Assembly: GCF_003417065.2 (NCBI RefSeq)
Contig: NZ_QVLT01000015.1
Location: 42,317-106,316, forward strand
DNA: 64,000 nt
Origin: Hymenobacter lapidiphilus
Lineage (GTDB): Bacteria; Bacteroidota; Bacteroidia; Cytophagales; Hymenobacteraceae
Direction of reading: 5' to 3'
Numbering within the stretch: the stretch's first letter is position 1; each line of letters opens with the position of its first letter. Below, piece by piece: positions 56,329-64,000 of the stretch. The notes under the pieces were generated by a model that saw only the letters and a list, made by a program, of their open reading frames with translations, searched no databases and was not told the DNA's origin. The position numbers and the translations under genes were made by a program.

Positions 56329-56796
56329 ATGCTTCGCCTGCTCCGTACTGATTCCGACAACCCTGATTTCCTGCGGCTGGTCGGGCTGCTCGATGCGGAC
56401 CTAGCCGTACGCGACGGTGCCGAACACGCTTTCTACGCCCAGCTCAACCACGCCGCCATGGCCCACCTGCGCCACGCCGTGGTGGCCTACCAGCAAAACG
56501 AGCCGGTGGCGTGCGGGGCATTCAAGGAATTTGCGCCCGATTTAGTGGAAATCAAGCGCGTGTTTGTGCAGCCGGCGTTTCGCGGCTTGGGCGCGGCGCG
56601 GGCGGTACTGATGGAGCTGGAGCAGTGGGCGGGCGAGCTGGCGTACGCGGGCTACGTGCTCGAAACCGGCCAAAACCAGCCCGAGGCCATCCGGCTCTAC
56701 GAAAGCAGCGGCTACCGGCGCACCCCCAATTTCGGGCCGTACGCGGGGGTAGCCAACAGCGTGTGCATGCGCAAAAGCGCGGGCGAATCGGTGTAG
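56329..56796 (+). CDS. GNAT family N-acetyltransferase
   Basis: 155 residues. GNAT motifs: VACGAFKEFAPDLVEIKRVFVQPAFRGLGAARAVLMELE (motif A, acetyl-CoA-binding R/Q-x-x-G-x-G/A) and YVLETGQNQPEAIRLYESSGYRRTPNFGPY (motif B). Short, single-domain. Substrate not deducible. Last gene of the ordinary chromosomal stretch before the mobile region. Confidence 0.9.
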   Translation: MLRLLRTDSDNPDFLRLVGLLDADLAVRDGAEHAFYAQLNHAAMAHLRHAVVAYQQNEPVACGAFKEFAPDLVEIKRVFVQPAFRGLGAARAVLMELEQWAGELAYAGYVLETGQNQPEAIRLYESSGYRRTPNFGPYAGVANSVCMRKSAGESV

Positions 56797-56888
56797 CCTG
56801 GCTACGCTAGTGTAATCAGTTTAAAAACGACCGTTTTCCTAAACGGACCTTCTAATTTTGTGAGCACCCGTTACACTCACCCCTTGCC

Positions 56889-57332
56889 ATGAGCGGCCCC
56901 TTTACCATTCGGCGCGATGACGAAGCGTTGGACAAGCTTATTCACTCGGACCAGCTGCAACCGCTGCTCAGCAACGCGAAGTGGGTGAAGCTCTTGGGCC
57001 TCTTGGTGCAGATTTGGCCGTCTGTCCACGCCTGCCGTGTCAAGCTCATCTGGGAAGCGGCCAACGTTGACAGAACGTTGCTGTTCGACGAGGATACGAG
57101 TTACGCGTTCGACTACTACGCCAACGCCATGGAAAGCATGGTTAGCGGCCGGCCCCGGTTGGGGGGCTGGGTGGCGTACAAAGAAATCGAATGGGTGGAT
57201 TTTCCTCGTTTTCCAGCGGGCGGGGAGCCGCAGGACCTTGGGCAATTGCAGCAGCAACTCGCGCAGCTTGGTCAGTTTAGGGTGGAGGAATCAGCGGATA
57301 ACTTACGCCTCTATGCTTATCTGCGGCCCTAG
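56889..57332 (+). CDS. Hypothetical protein
   Basis: 147 residues, cytoplasmic, no signal or membrane segment. Contains SNAKWVKLLGLLVQIWPSVHACRVKLIWE and a Trp/Tyr-rich centre (GGWVAYKEIEWVDFPRF). It may belong to a Bacteroidota family of small uncharacterised proteins (DUF6678-like), but I am not certain. A tight cluster of GTTTACGAAAC motifs follows it. Confidence 0.6.
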   Translation: MSGPFTIRRDDEALDKLIHSDQLQPLLSNAKWVKLLGLLVQIWPSVHACRVKLIWEAANVDRTLLFDEDTSYAFDYYANAMESMVSGRPRLGGWVAYKEIEWVDFPRFPAGGEPQDLGQLQQQLAQLGQFRVEESADNLRLYAYLRP

Positions 57333-57422
57333 TGCCCTTTGGACCAATTATTCGCTCCTTTGGGTAAACTCCTCGCAACTGCCCGTCACCAAGAGCTGAT
57401 AGCCCATTGCAGAGCCGGTCGA

Positions 57423-57486
57423 GTTTACGAAACCCGTCTAAGAATCAACGTTTACGAAACGCGCCAAGGGGATGAGTTTCGTAAAC
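57423..57486. repeat. Three GTTTACGAAAC motifs at ~27-bp spacing
   Basis: GTTTACGAAAC at 57423-57433 and 57450-57460 and its inverse GTTTCGTAAAC at 57476-57486, in a 425-nt stretch (57333-57757) otherwise lacking a supported gene. Could be protein-binding sites or the end of a mobile element. Confidence 0.6.
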
Positions 57487-57757
57487 TCGCAACCAAGTGC
57501 TTTCCGGGCCTGGGCAAACAGAATTTTGGGGACAATGGGGAAATACCAATATACCCGCCCTCTTCTGGGAATTATCGCTTAACGTAATACAATTTCTCAG
57601 ACCCATCCTGGAATCGGGGTATTTTTCGGTCCGGCCAGACGTTGTACCCAGCGTGGTACTTTCCTTGATAAGTGTCCCTTAGCTACCTTTCGCGCTATTT
57701 ATAAGTATCAGTGGCACCAGCTCACCGCCCACGCCCTGGTAGCTACCCTTGCTTCTC

Positions 57758-58383
57758 ATGTGGACTTCTTCCCGCACGCGCTTACGCCGCCTGGAGGCGA
57801 GTTGGCAACAGCCGGCTTCGCGCTCTTCCCACTTTCCCTGGGTGGCCCGCTACTACGACCATGTGCAGCACGAGCCCGCGTACTACCGCCTGCCTGACCA
57901 AACCTGGGAGGATCTGAACGGCGACCTGCTCTTTGAACTGCTCGATGCCACGGTGAGCCGGGTGGGCCAGCAGTGCCTGTACCACCGCCTGCGCAGCCCG
58001 CTCGCCGACGAGTCCGCCTTGCACGCGTTTGATGCTGCCGCAACTCTGCTGGCGCAGCAACCCGTGGCCCGCGGCCTGCGGACCCAGCAGCAGCGCTCCT
58101 TCGTACCCCGCACTATCGATTACGACTTGGCTGTGCGCGCCGCCCCCAACCGCCTGCTCGGTCAGCCGGCCCCCACTGCCCCTCACCGGGTGTGGGTGGG
58201 CGACATTACCTACCTGCCTCGTCAAGGGGGCGGCTGGCTCTACTTGGCGGTGTGGCTGAACCGCTGCTCGCGCAAAATCGTCGGCTGGGACGTGCGCGAG
58301 GCAATGCCCGAGGATTTGGTCAGCGAGGCCCTGCGCCAGGCCTTGGTCGTGCGCCAGTCCCCAGTCGGGCTCGTCATTCATTC
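57758..58383 (+). pseudogene. Chimeric frame: MutS-like N-terminus fused to IS3 transposase fragment
   Basis: An in-frame chimera of two broken genes. Residues 1-~105 match the N-terminal part of Bacteroidota MutS-homologue proteins (FPWVARYYDHVQHEPAYYRLPDQTWEDLNGDLLF, then SRVGQQCLYHRLRSPL). From ~106 the sequence switches to an IS3-family transposase (RSFVPRTIDYDLAVRAAPNRLL...VWVGDITYLPRQGGGWLYL), closely similar to the intact OrfB downstream. It ends after VIHS, where the complete IS3 element begins and supplies a stop. No functional MutS or transposase is expected. Confidence 0.82.
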
Positions 58384-58434
58384 TGAGGTGGTCTAGTCTC
58401 GGCGCACAGAAACAGGACGTATATTTCCTGAGTC

Positions 58435-58698
58435 ATGAGCGTAAAAAGCAGCAAGTCCACGCCGGATAAACGGCGCAAATACGATGAGTCCTTCAAGGCG
58501 GAGGCCCTGCGTCTAGCCTCCGAGAGCCGCAGCACGCAGGCGGCCGCCCAGCAGTTGGGCATCAGTCCCAAGCTGCTCTACCGCTGGCCACAAGCCCGCC
58601 TTGTGGCCGAGGTAGGCAGCGTCGAGGTCGCCCGCGACCCGGAAGTGCGCCAGCTGCGCGCCCAGCTCAAGCGGGCCGAGCATGAGCTCGAGATTTAA
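58435..58698 (+). CDS. IS3 transposase OrfA
   Basis: 87 residues with an HTH_Tnp_1 helix-turn-helix (KRRKYDESFKAEALRLAS...TQAAAQQLGISPKLLYRW) and a C-terminal leucine-rich coil (QLRAQLKRAEHELEI). It stops at TAA inside TTTAAAAAAAAG; IS3 proteins usually continue ELEILKKALVIF, so a Leu codon may have become a stop. OrfB is in the -1 frame, which is open across the A8 tract. Confidence 0.85.
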   Translation: MSVKSSKSTPDKRRKYDESFKAEALRLASESRSTQAAAQQLGISPKLLYRWPQARLVAEVGSVEVARDPEVRQLRAQLKRAEHELEI

Positions 58699-58733
58699 AA
58701 AAAAGCCTTGGTCATCTTTGGCCAGCCGACCCG

Positions 58734-59612
58734 GTGAGTACCTATCGCCACATTGCCCAGCGCCGGTCGCATGTACCCGTGCGCCAACTTTGTCAGGTGC
58801 TACGCGTGTCGGCTAGCGCGTACTACGCGTGGCAGCGAGCCCAGGTGCCGGCCCCTGAGCCCGCCTGGCAAGTAGCGGTGCGCAAGGAGTTTAGGTGGCA
58901 TTCGGCGCGCTACGGCACCCGTCGCCTGCGGGCCGAGTTGCACGCGCAAGGCTACCTGGTGGGCTGCTGGCGCATCCGCCGGGCGTTGGCCGCTGCCGGC
59001 CTGCGGGCCCAACAGCCGCGCTCCTTCGTGCCGCGCACCACCGACTCCGACCCGAACGTGCGCGCCGCGCCGAATCGCTTGCTGGCCCAACCCGCGCCCA
59101 CGGCGCCCAACCAAGTGTGGGTAGGCGATATCACGTACCTGCCCAAACAGGGCGGCGGCTGGCTCTACCTAGCCACGTGGCTGGACCGCTACTCACGCAA
59201 AATCGTGGGCTGGGACGTGCGCGAGTCCATGCCCGAAGACTTGGTCAGCGAAGCGTTGCGCCGCGCCCTGGCCGTGCGCCAGCCAGTAGCTGGGCTCGTA
59301 GTACATTCCGACCAAGGCAGCCAGTACTCCGCGACCAATTTTAAGCTCTTACTGACGCGTCACCAGGCCCTGCAGAACATGAGTCGGCGCGGTAACTGCT
59401 ACGATAACGCCCATGCTGAATCGTTTTGGAGCCGATTAAAAACCGAGTTGCTCAATGGCGGCAGCTTTCACAATTTGAGTGAAGCACGCCTGGAAATCAG
59501 TCATTACATCGCCTATTACAACGCCGAGCGGCGACATTCTGCCCTCGGCTACCTCGCCCCCAACCACTTCGAAACCCAATTCCAAGCCACGTCCCAACTC
59601 TGTGCGGCTTAG
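58734..59612 (+). CDS. IS3 transposase OrfB (DDE integrase)
   Basis: 292 residues from GTG 58734. HTH_21 region (YPVRRLC-like VPVRQLCQVLRVSASAYYAW), then an rve integrase core: first Asp in VWVGDITYLP, second Asp in VVHSDQGSQYSA, Glu in CYDNAHAESFWSRLKTEL. Ends with YNAERRHSALGYLAPNHFE, the normal IS3 C-terminus. All DDE residues intact, so it could be active if expressed, perhaps by frameshift fusion with OrfA. Confidence 0.93.
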   Translation: MSTYRHIAQRRSHVPVRQLCQVLRVSASAYYAWQRAQVPAPEPAWQVAVRKEFRWHSARYGTRRLRAELHAQGYLVGCWRIRRALAAAGLRAQQPRSFVPRTTDSDPNVRAAPNRLLAQPAPTAPNQVWVGDITYLPKQGGGWLYLATWLDRYSRKIVGWDVRESMPEDLVSEALRRALAVRQPVAGLVVHSDQGSQYSATNFKLLLTRHQALQNMSRRGNCYDNAHAESFWSRLKTELLNGGSFHNLSEARLEISHYIAYYNAERRHSALGYLAPNHFETQFQATSQLCAA

Positions 59613-59809
59613 CTAGACCACCTCACCAGCAGGTGGTCTAAATTAATGAGCATCGTGACCAACATAATCAGGTAGGCGGTTTGCCACATCAAGGGGAAAA
59701 ACACCAGCGCCAATACGGCCGGAAACGCAAAGTGCAGGCTATAATGCACCAGCTTTTGGGCGCTTAATAATTTGGGAGCGGAAGGCTGGTGTACCTCACG
59801 CGGAGGCAT
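59609..59809 (-). pseudogene. DUF6122-type membrane protein truncated by IS3
   Basis: 66 residues. LVHYSLHFAFPAVLALVFFPLMWQTAYLIMLVTMLINLDHLL matches the first half of small integral membrane proteins (DUF6122-like). The natural frame meets the IS right end after DHLLV, and the IS provides the final RWSS and stop. The rest of the gene is not on the other side of the IS. Confidence 0.75.
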
Positions 59810-59854
59810 CAGCTGGGCCGAGCTGTTCGCGGTATCGGTAGTCGCTGCTTTAGG

Positions 59855-60145
59855 CTACCTTCTATCCAATTGAGTCGCCTGCTCCTTTTTCACCAAGGGC
59901 TTGTAATTCAGCGTGTCTACGGTCCGGAGCCGCACCTGCGCCTTTGCCCGCCTCCGCGAGGTGGTGGGCAATTCGTGGGCAGTGCGGGCCGTCGCCGTGT
60001 CGAAGTGCTGTACCGGCCGCGCAGGGCAGGAATAGGTAGCAGCTGCAAACCGGGGGACTATAGCGGAGGAACGGCAACCGGCCAGTAGCAGCACGAGGCT
60101 GGCAGCGATACAGCTGATGAGGCGGAAAACAGGCAAAGGAAGCAT
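59855..60145 (-). CDS. Small lipoprotein
   Basis: 96 residues: signal peptide with lipobox LLAGC (Cys ~24), then a basic, low-complexity mature part (TSRRRAKAQVRLRTVDTLNYKPLVKKEQ). Expected to be membrane-anchored in the periplasm or on the outer membrane. Not assigned to a family. Same strand as the truncated DUF6122 gene downstream. Confidence 0.6.
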   Translation of the reverse strand: MLPLPVFRLISCIAASLVLLLAGCRSSAIVPRFAAATYSCPARPVQHFDTATARTAHELPTTSRRRAKAQVRLRTVDTLNYKPLVKKEQATQLDRR

Positions 60146-60270
60146 AGGGGCTCATGACAACGGGCCGCAAAATTGCGCTTAGCCCGGGCGGCCCACCCAG
60201 TGGTTCGCCCAGTAAAGCAAAAAGGCAGCTCCACAAGAGCTGCCTTCTTCTTACGCATCGGCGCTTCCGC

Positions 60271-60919
60271 TTAGCGGTTGCGCGTGAGCCAGTTCTGCAG
60301 CGCGGCAATTTTCTGGCGCTGGTCGGTGATGATGCTTTGGGCCAGGGCGCGGGTGGTGGCGTTACGGCCGCACTGCAGCAGGGCTTCCGAGTTGTCGATG
60401 GCCGCTTGGTGGTGGTCGCTTGGTGGTGGTCGCTTGGTGGTGGTCGACCATGAGCTGGGCAAAGTCATAGTCGGCCCGGGCGGTCAGGGCGCTTGCGTCG
60501 CTGGCAGCCATCATCTTATCCATGTTGGTTTTTTGCACGGTATTGAACTGCAGCACCAGGGGCTGCATGGGCTGGTGGCCGCTGGTGAAGCCGTTGAATT
60601 GCCCGATTTCGGCCCGCTGCTTGGTGATGATGTCCTGCGCCGTGGTTTTCATTTCCTGGTTGCTGCCGGTGCGCAGCTCCTCCTCGGCCATCTTGATGGC
60701 GGCCTCGTGGTGCAGCACCATTTGGGTGGCGTAGTCGTGGTCCGGGTCCTGGGTCTTGGCCTGCGCGTCCATCTGGGTCATCATGTCGTTCATGATTTTC
60801 ATGTATGGGCTGTCGTGCTTCATGCCGTCCATGTCGTGGTCCATCTTACAGGCCGACAACAGGGAAACGAGCACGAGCAGGGACAAAAAGGGCAAACAAA
60901 AGAGGCGATTCATATTCAC
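60271..60919 (-). pseudogene. DUF305 lipoprotein frameshifted by a 14-bp triplication
   Basis: From ATG 60919: signal peptide with lipobox LLSAC, His/Met/Asp-rich start (MDHDMDGMKHDSPYM), DUF305 core with MVLHHEAAIKMAEEEL and AQDIITKQRAEI, then MVDHHQA. At 60404-60445 the unit GCTTGGTGGTGGTC is present three times; the two extra copies (28 bp) shift the frame, giving a short wrong tail ending at 60362. One copy restores DHHQAAIDNSEALLQ and a natural end IAALQNWLTRNR (stop 60271-60273). DUF305 (ferritin-like) proteins are often metal-linked. Could be phase-variable, mutated, or an assembly artefact. Confidence 0.85.
60404..60445. repeat. Three exact tandem copies of a 14-bp unit
   Basis: GCTTGGTGGTGGTC repeated at 60404-60417, 60418-60431 and 60432-60445, within the DUF305 gene at its second HH motif. 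Confidence 0.97.
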
Positions 60920-61073
60920 AGCCGGTACGGTTTAATGGGGAACCGTACACACGCGTTGCCCAGGTCCCCGGTTCTTACCTAGCCATTCTTTTTTCATGGT
61001 TTCGGCGGCTATGGCCACTCTGTGCCTATCCAAACAGGCTAAAAAGGAGCAGCATACCTATTCAGAAACCGCT

Positions 61074-61311
61074 CTAAATAGCATACGCATCCATTTCCGG
61101 TACGTGGCGCAACTGCACCAGCTCCTCCAACGACTTCAGCAGCGGCTGCACCTGCCCGCCCCGCACCTTGCCCGCGAAGCAGCCTGCCACGCCCGGCCAT
61201 TAGTACCCCGCCCGCGCTGCCTTCCACCACCTCACGCACGGCCCGCATCTGCTGCGCCCGTTCCGCCGCCCGCTCCCACCGTCGAACCCATTGCCGCCAC
61301 CCAGGACCCAA
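61074..61311 (-). pseudogene. Possible decayed short gene
   Basis: Two adjoining minus-strand frames read plausibly as one protein: RAERAQQMRAVREVVEGSAG up to ~61195, then in a shifted frame VAGCFAGKVRGGQVQPLLKS-LEELVQLRHVPEMDAYAI to a TAG at 61074. One indel near 61195 would join them. No family recognised. Confidence 0.25.
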
Positions 61312-61329
61312 GCAGTCGCGCAGAAATAA

Positions 61330-61423
61330 CCGTCATGCAGAGCGCAGCGAAGTATCTCGCTCGCGTTATTGCACAATTGATTTACTGCCCCAAGCGAGAT
61401 GCTTCGCCGCGCTCTGCATGCCG
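61330..61423. repeat. REP-like palindrome
   Basis: CCGTCATGCAGAGCGCAGCG (61330-61349) faces CGCTCTGCATGCCGG, with inner AAGTATCTCGCT / AAGCGAGATGCTT. Divergent member of the AACGTCATGC family. The following 404 nt (61424-61827) show no gene I can support. Confidence 0.7.
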
Positions 61424-61827
61424 GTTTTTTACTCGGGCACTTTTGCACAACTACACTAAACGAGAACGACTTGGTTGACCGCAACCTGCTGGCATCCTTA
61501 CCGAGCCCTTCGCCTTGTCCGTTGTAGGCCACCCGCGATTCAAAGTTCCCGCCTTCGAGGAATGCAAGTTAACGGTTGGAGGGGGCAACTACCACGGTGG
61601 CCATCTCCCTGAAATAAGCGAACTGGCGGGTTGTTGCCACACTCACGAAAGCATACAATGAAAAATAGCTCGGCGATGAAGTCGGGGCGTTAAAGTGGGC
61701 AGTAAAATGAGGTCATGTGGAGAATACGTGAGCGATATACTGGCCCCGGCTTATATGCCGCGCTCCACCAAAATGGTAAATGCCACCCCAGCGGCACTCC
61801 TACAAGCACGGACGTTTACCGTCTCCG

Positions 61828-63063
61828 TCAAGTCGGCATCTGCTCGGCGACGCCCGCCGCTTTTTTCGAACTCAGCAGCCAAGTGCCGGCCAGCAGCGCC
61901 AGCGCCACCAGTCCGCCCCACAGGAACGAACTGGTCAGGTAGTGGGTGCCCAGGAAACCGGCCAGTGGGTAGGCAAAGGCCCACCACAGGTGGCTCCAGG
62001 CAAAGTGCGCCCCGTAGACCCGGACCTGGAATTCCAGCGGAGTCTGCCCGGCAATAATGGTTTGGGTGATCAGATTTACCCAGTTCTGTCCTGCCCCGGC
62101 CAATAGTCACAGGAATAGCAGGTCCCCCAGGCCCGCTTGGTTGGCCGGCAGTACGGCCACGGTTGTGACCAGCGCCCCCACAAGCACAAAGGTGGTCTGG
62201 GCGATTCGTTTGGCCACCCCCCCGGCTAGCAGGGCCGCGGCCGTGGCCCCAATGCCGAAGGCCGACATCACCCAGCCGTACTCGGCGTTGCCCAGCCCCA
62301 GTTGCCCCTTCACCCGACCCACGGTATTGACCAGAATCAGCGCCCCGCTCACGGCCGCCACCAACTTCGGCAGCAGGGCGTAGCGCATGGGGCCACGGCC
62401 CCAGAGCCGGCGGGTGCCCACCAGCAGGTTGGGTACCGTGATGCGCGTGTCGGCCCCCGCTTCCGCTTCGCCGCGTAGCCGGGCGGGCAGGGTCAGAATC
62501 AATATCCCCGACACCAGAAAAGTAGCCGCGTCGAGAAAAAAGATGTTGCGCGTGCCCAGCACCACGGCCACCGCGCCCGCCAGCCCCGGCCCAAGCACGC
62601 CCAGCAGCTCGTAGGTGGCCCCCGAGAGGCTGATGGCCTGCGGGAATTCCTCGTCGGTGGTAACGGCCGGAATGATGGCTTGGAACGTGGGGGTGAAAAA
62701 AGCCGTGAAGGCATTCACCACGAACATGAGCGTGTACACCTGCCACACTTCCGTCACGAAGGGCAGCAGGGCAATGACACCCATGCGCACCACATTAGCC
62801 ACCACGAGGATGGTTTTGCGGTTGAGGCGGTCGGCCAGCACCCCGGCCAGGGGCGAAAGCAGCACGAAGGCCGTCACGCGCAGCGTCAGGGCGAAGGCCA
62901 GGATTTGGGCCAAGTCGTTGCCGCCCAGCTCGAAGGCCAGCAGGGCCAGGCCCACCTAAGTGAGGGCATCGCCCAGCAGGGAGGTGGTCTGGGCCGCGTA
63001 GAGGCGGGCAAAGACAGGGTTGCGCAGGCTGGTAAAGGGCGCAAAAACGGTGTTCAGGCTCAT
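61828..63063 (-). pseudogene. MFS transporter with two in-frame stops
   Basis: The frame from ATG 63063 to TGA 61828-61830 would encode ~411 residues of an MFS exporter: NPVFARLYAAQTTSLLGDAL, twelve hydrophobic helices, LADRLNRKTILVVANVVRMG (motif A-like loop), and GQNWVNLITQTIIAGQTP...RVYGAHFAWSHLWWAFAYPL near the end. It is broken by TAG at 62956-62958 (DALT-stop-VGLALL) and TGA at 62107-62109 (LLFL-stop-LLAGAG). Both positions fit Trp (TGG) with one G-to-A change. Decayed gene or sequence error. Confidence 0.82.
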
Positions 63064-63109
63064 GGAGTTAGGCAGTTAGACTCGCTGGAAATTCGATTGC
63101 TCACGGCCG

Positions 63110-63714
63110 CTAGGCCATCATGCCAAATGAGAGCATGATTTCAACGAGATTATCGGACGCCCCACGCAACACGAAAAGACCGACGACAGCTGCCACTACC
63201 AGCATCAGCGCGAGGCCTCCCATAATGGCAACCGTTTTGGTCCGGCTCTGGCCACCACGGCGCAGCTCAACGGCTGTGGTCAGGCTCAGGGTTAGCATTT
63301 CCATTGCAATGGCTAACGTCAGCAAGGCTCCGGCCCGGGCCCCGACCGTAAAGCCAACACCCACTAGCAGCCCGTCAATTATCACACCAATGGCTACCGC
63401 ACCCAGCAGGCCCCAGGGCAGCACTGCGGCGGGCATGGGGCCAGCAGATTCGTCACCAGGGGCTTTTTTTCCATCCATTCGCCGAAATAACGCAGCCCAA
63501 ACATGACGGCTACGCCCAGGGAAGAGCCCACGCCGACTTCGATGGGCGCGTGGCGCTTCATGATGTCGGGCAGCAAGTCCACGGCCACGACCGCAAAAAC
63601 GACCCCGGCAGCAAAATGCAGCAGGGTGCTACGCAGCTTCGGCCCCGGAGTACGCCAGGCCGCCAGCAAGGCCCCCGCCACCATCATGCCGGCGGGCAAC
63701 AGGGCAAAATTCAA
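63110..63714 (-). pseudogene. ZIP-like metal transporter, frameshifted
   Basis: Starting at TTG 63714 (no ATG nearby): LLPAGMMVAGALLAAW, LLHFAAGVVFAVVAVDLLPDI (ZIP-like helix), then EWMEKK. At the following A-run (~63465-63470) the frame changes and continues as APGDESAGPMPAAVLPWGLL, GVIIDGLLVGVGFTVGARAG, LTLAIAMEMLTLSL, to the stop at 63110. A one-base change in the A6 tract joins both halves. Upstream in the same frame are two consecutive TAG codons (63727-63729, 63724-63726), so the true N-terminus may be lost. Zn2+/Fe2+ type transport is inferred from the family. Confidence 0.7.
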
Positions 63715-63929
63715 GGCCGTGGTCTACTATGGGACTACGGCAGGCAGAACAATCAGAAGCATAAAAATCGGGAAATCAGCGAGGGTGTAAGTGAAATTCA
63801 AAAAGACCATCGCTGGCGGCCACCTTAGTGCTGCAGAGGGCACAGCAACGGCAGAAACAAATCGTTGGCTAGCTGTATAGTCCCAGGGAGAGATGGTGTA
63901 TTTTCCGGGCTGGAATTTCGCACGCACTT
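63715..63929. other. Junction between ZIP-like gene and IS481-type element
   Basis: Holds GTAGTCCCATAGTAGACC (reverse strand, ~63723-63740) and TATAGTCCCAGGGAGAGATG (from ~63879), similar words that may be ends of IS481-like elements. A 66-codon minus-strand frame (63727-63927) with a hydrophobic end has no other support. Confidence 0.35.
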
Positions 63930-64000
63930 ATGGGACAAATACTCCACGGCAGCGCCCGCACAACTTCGGCAATACGGGCCGCTATCCAACGTAGTCAGGA
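63930..64000 (+). CDS. IS481-type transposase, N-terminus only
   Basis: ATG 63930 begins MGQILHGSARTTSAIRAAIQ then RSQ, matching the start of IS481-family transposases (MGQxxHGSATTT...AIQRSQ). It is cut by the window edge. The upstream TATAGTCCCAGGGAGA is a plausible left terminus. Confidence 0.75.
   Translation, partial: MGQILHGSARTTSAIRAAIQRSQ

Larger units (their letters stand above)
58384..59625 (+). mobile_element. IS3-family insertion sequence, 1242 bp
   Basis: Perfect 13-bp terminal inverted repeats TGAGGTGGTCTAG (58384-58396) and CTAGACCACCTCA (59613-59625) enclose OrfA and OrfB. The left flank (another IS3 transposase fragment) and right flank (DUF6122 gene) are unrelated, and no matching 3-4-bp target duplication is visible, pointing to rearrangement after insertion. 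Confidence 0.92.

Noticed and set aside
61039..61311. A 90-codon minus-strand frame as an intact gene
   Set aside because: Its second half is low-complexity Gly/Ala/Arg; a frameshifted reading is more protein-like, so it is listed only as a possible remnant.

Overview
The window is G+C-rich DNA from a member of the Bacteroidota, most likely a Hymenobacter-like member of the Cytophagales. Evidence: near-consensus Bacteroidota -7 boxes (TAnnTTTG) before several genes, few clear Shine-Dalgarno sites, Bacteroidota-type families (DUF349 repeats, DUF2911, DUF4259, DUF6122, beta-barrel porins), a C-family (cbb3-type) oxygen reductase, and many intergenic palindromes. Species cannot be fixed from the sequence alone.

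Layout. 1-5.5 kb: DUF1015 gene (cut by the left edge), pdxH, yqgE, a DUF349-repeat gene interrupted by an in-frame TAG, and tRNA-Thr(UGU) with promoter and terminator. 5.7-10.9 kb: an unassigned locus of three tightly packed minus-strand genes (outer-membrane protein, membrane protein with a CPFVYAYDG motif, radical SAM enzyme) divergent from an HTH regulator. 11-16.2 kb: decayed IS5 remnant, Crp/Fnr tail, predicted Crp/Fnr operator and an oxygen-reductase operon (ccoN with a TAG at a Trp site, a ccoO-cytochrome c fusion, two small membrane proteins, a cupin). 16.2-25.3 kb: NhaA, a Ca2+-type P-ATPase, phosphoketolase, a CxxCH protein, a universal stress protein and D-lactate dehydrogenase; together with the oxidase this looks like a low-oxygen/energy-stress block. 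25.4-36.5 kb: a complete Kdp potassium locus with KdpD split into a sensor protein and a separate (frameshifted) kinase, a porin, kdpC, kdpB, kdpA, kdpF, a 31-residue membrane peptide and an NtrC-type regulator.

36.8-56.8 kb: ASCH-like protein, Zn/Cd/Co-type P-ATPase, a TPR histidine kinase with a degenerate N box, a CheB-CheR-histidine kinase fusion, EamA protein, DUF4259, gpsA, HlyD-type adaptor plus TolC, serine dehydratase beta subunit, tryptophan 2,3-dioxygenase, TPR protein, DUF2911 lipoprotein, a cobalamin riboswitch with no obvious target, thioesterase, FAD oxidoreductase and GNAT acetyltransferase. 56.8-64 kb is a mobile, decaying region: a MutS-like/IS3 chimeric frame, an intact IS3-family element, truncated DUF6122, a DUF305 gene broken by three 14-bp repeats, an MFS gene with two in-frame stops, a frameshifted ZIP-like gene, and the start of an IS481-type transposase at the right edge.

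Two themes cross the window. Almost every intergenic gap carries an inverted repeat, some belonging to shared families and some private to that gap, and two of them include the 3' end of the flanking gene in the palindrome arm. Several genes are broken by single changes; most of the in-frame stops are one transition from Trp or Gln codons, so they may be real decay or sequence error.
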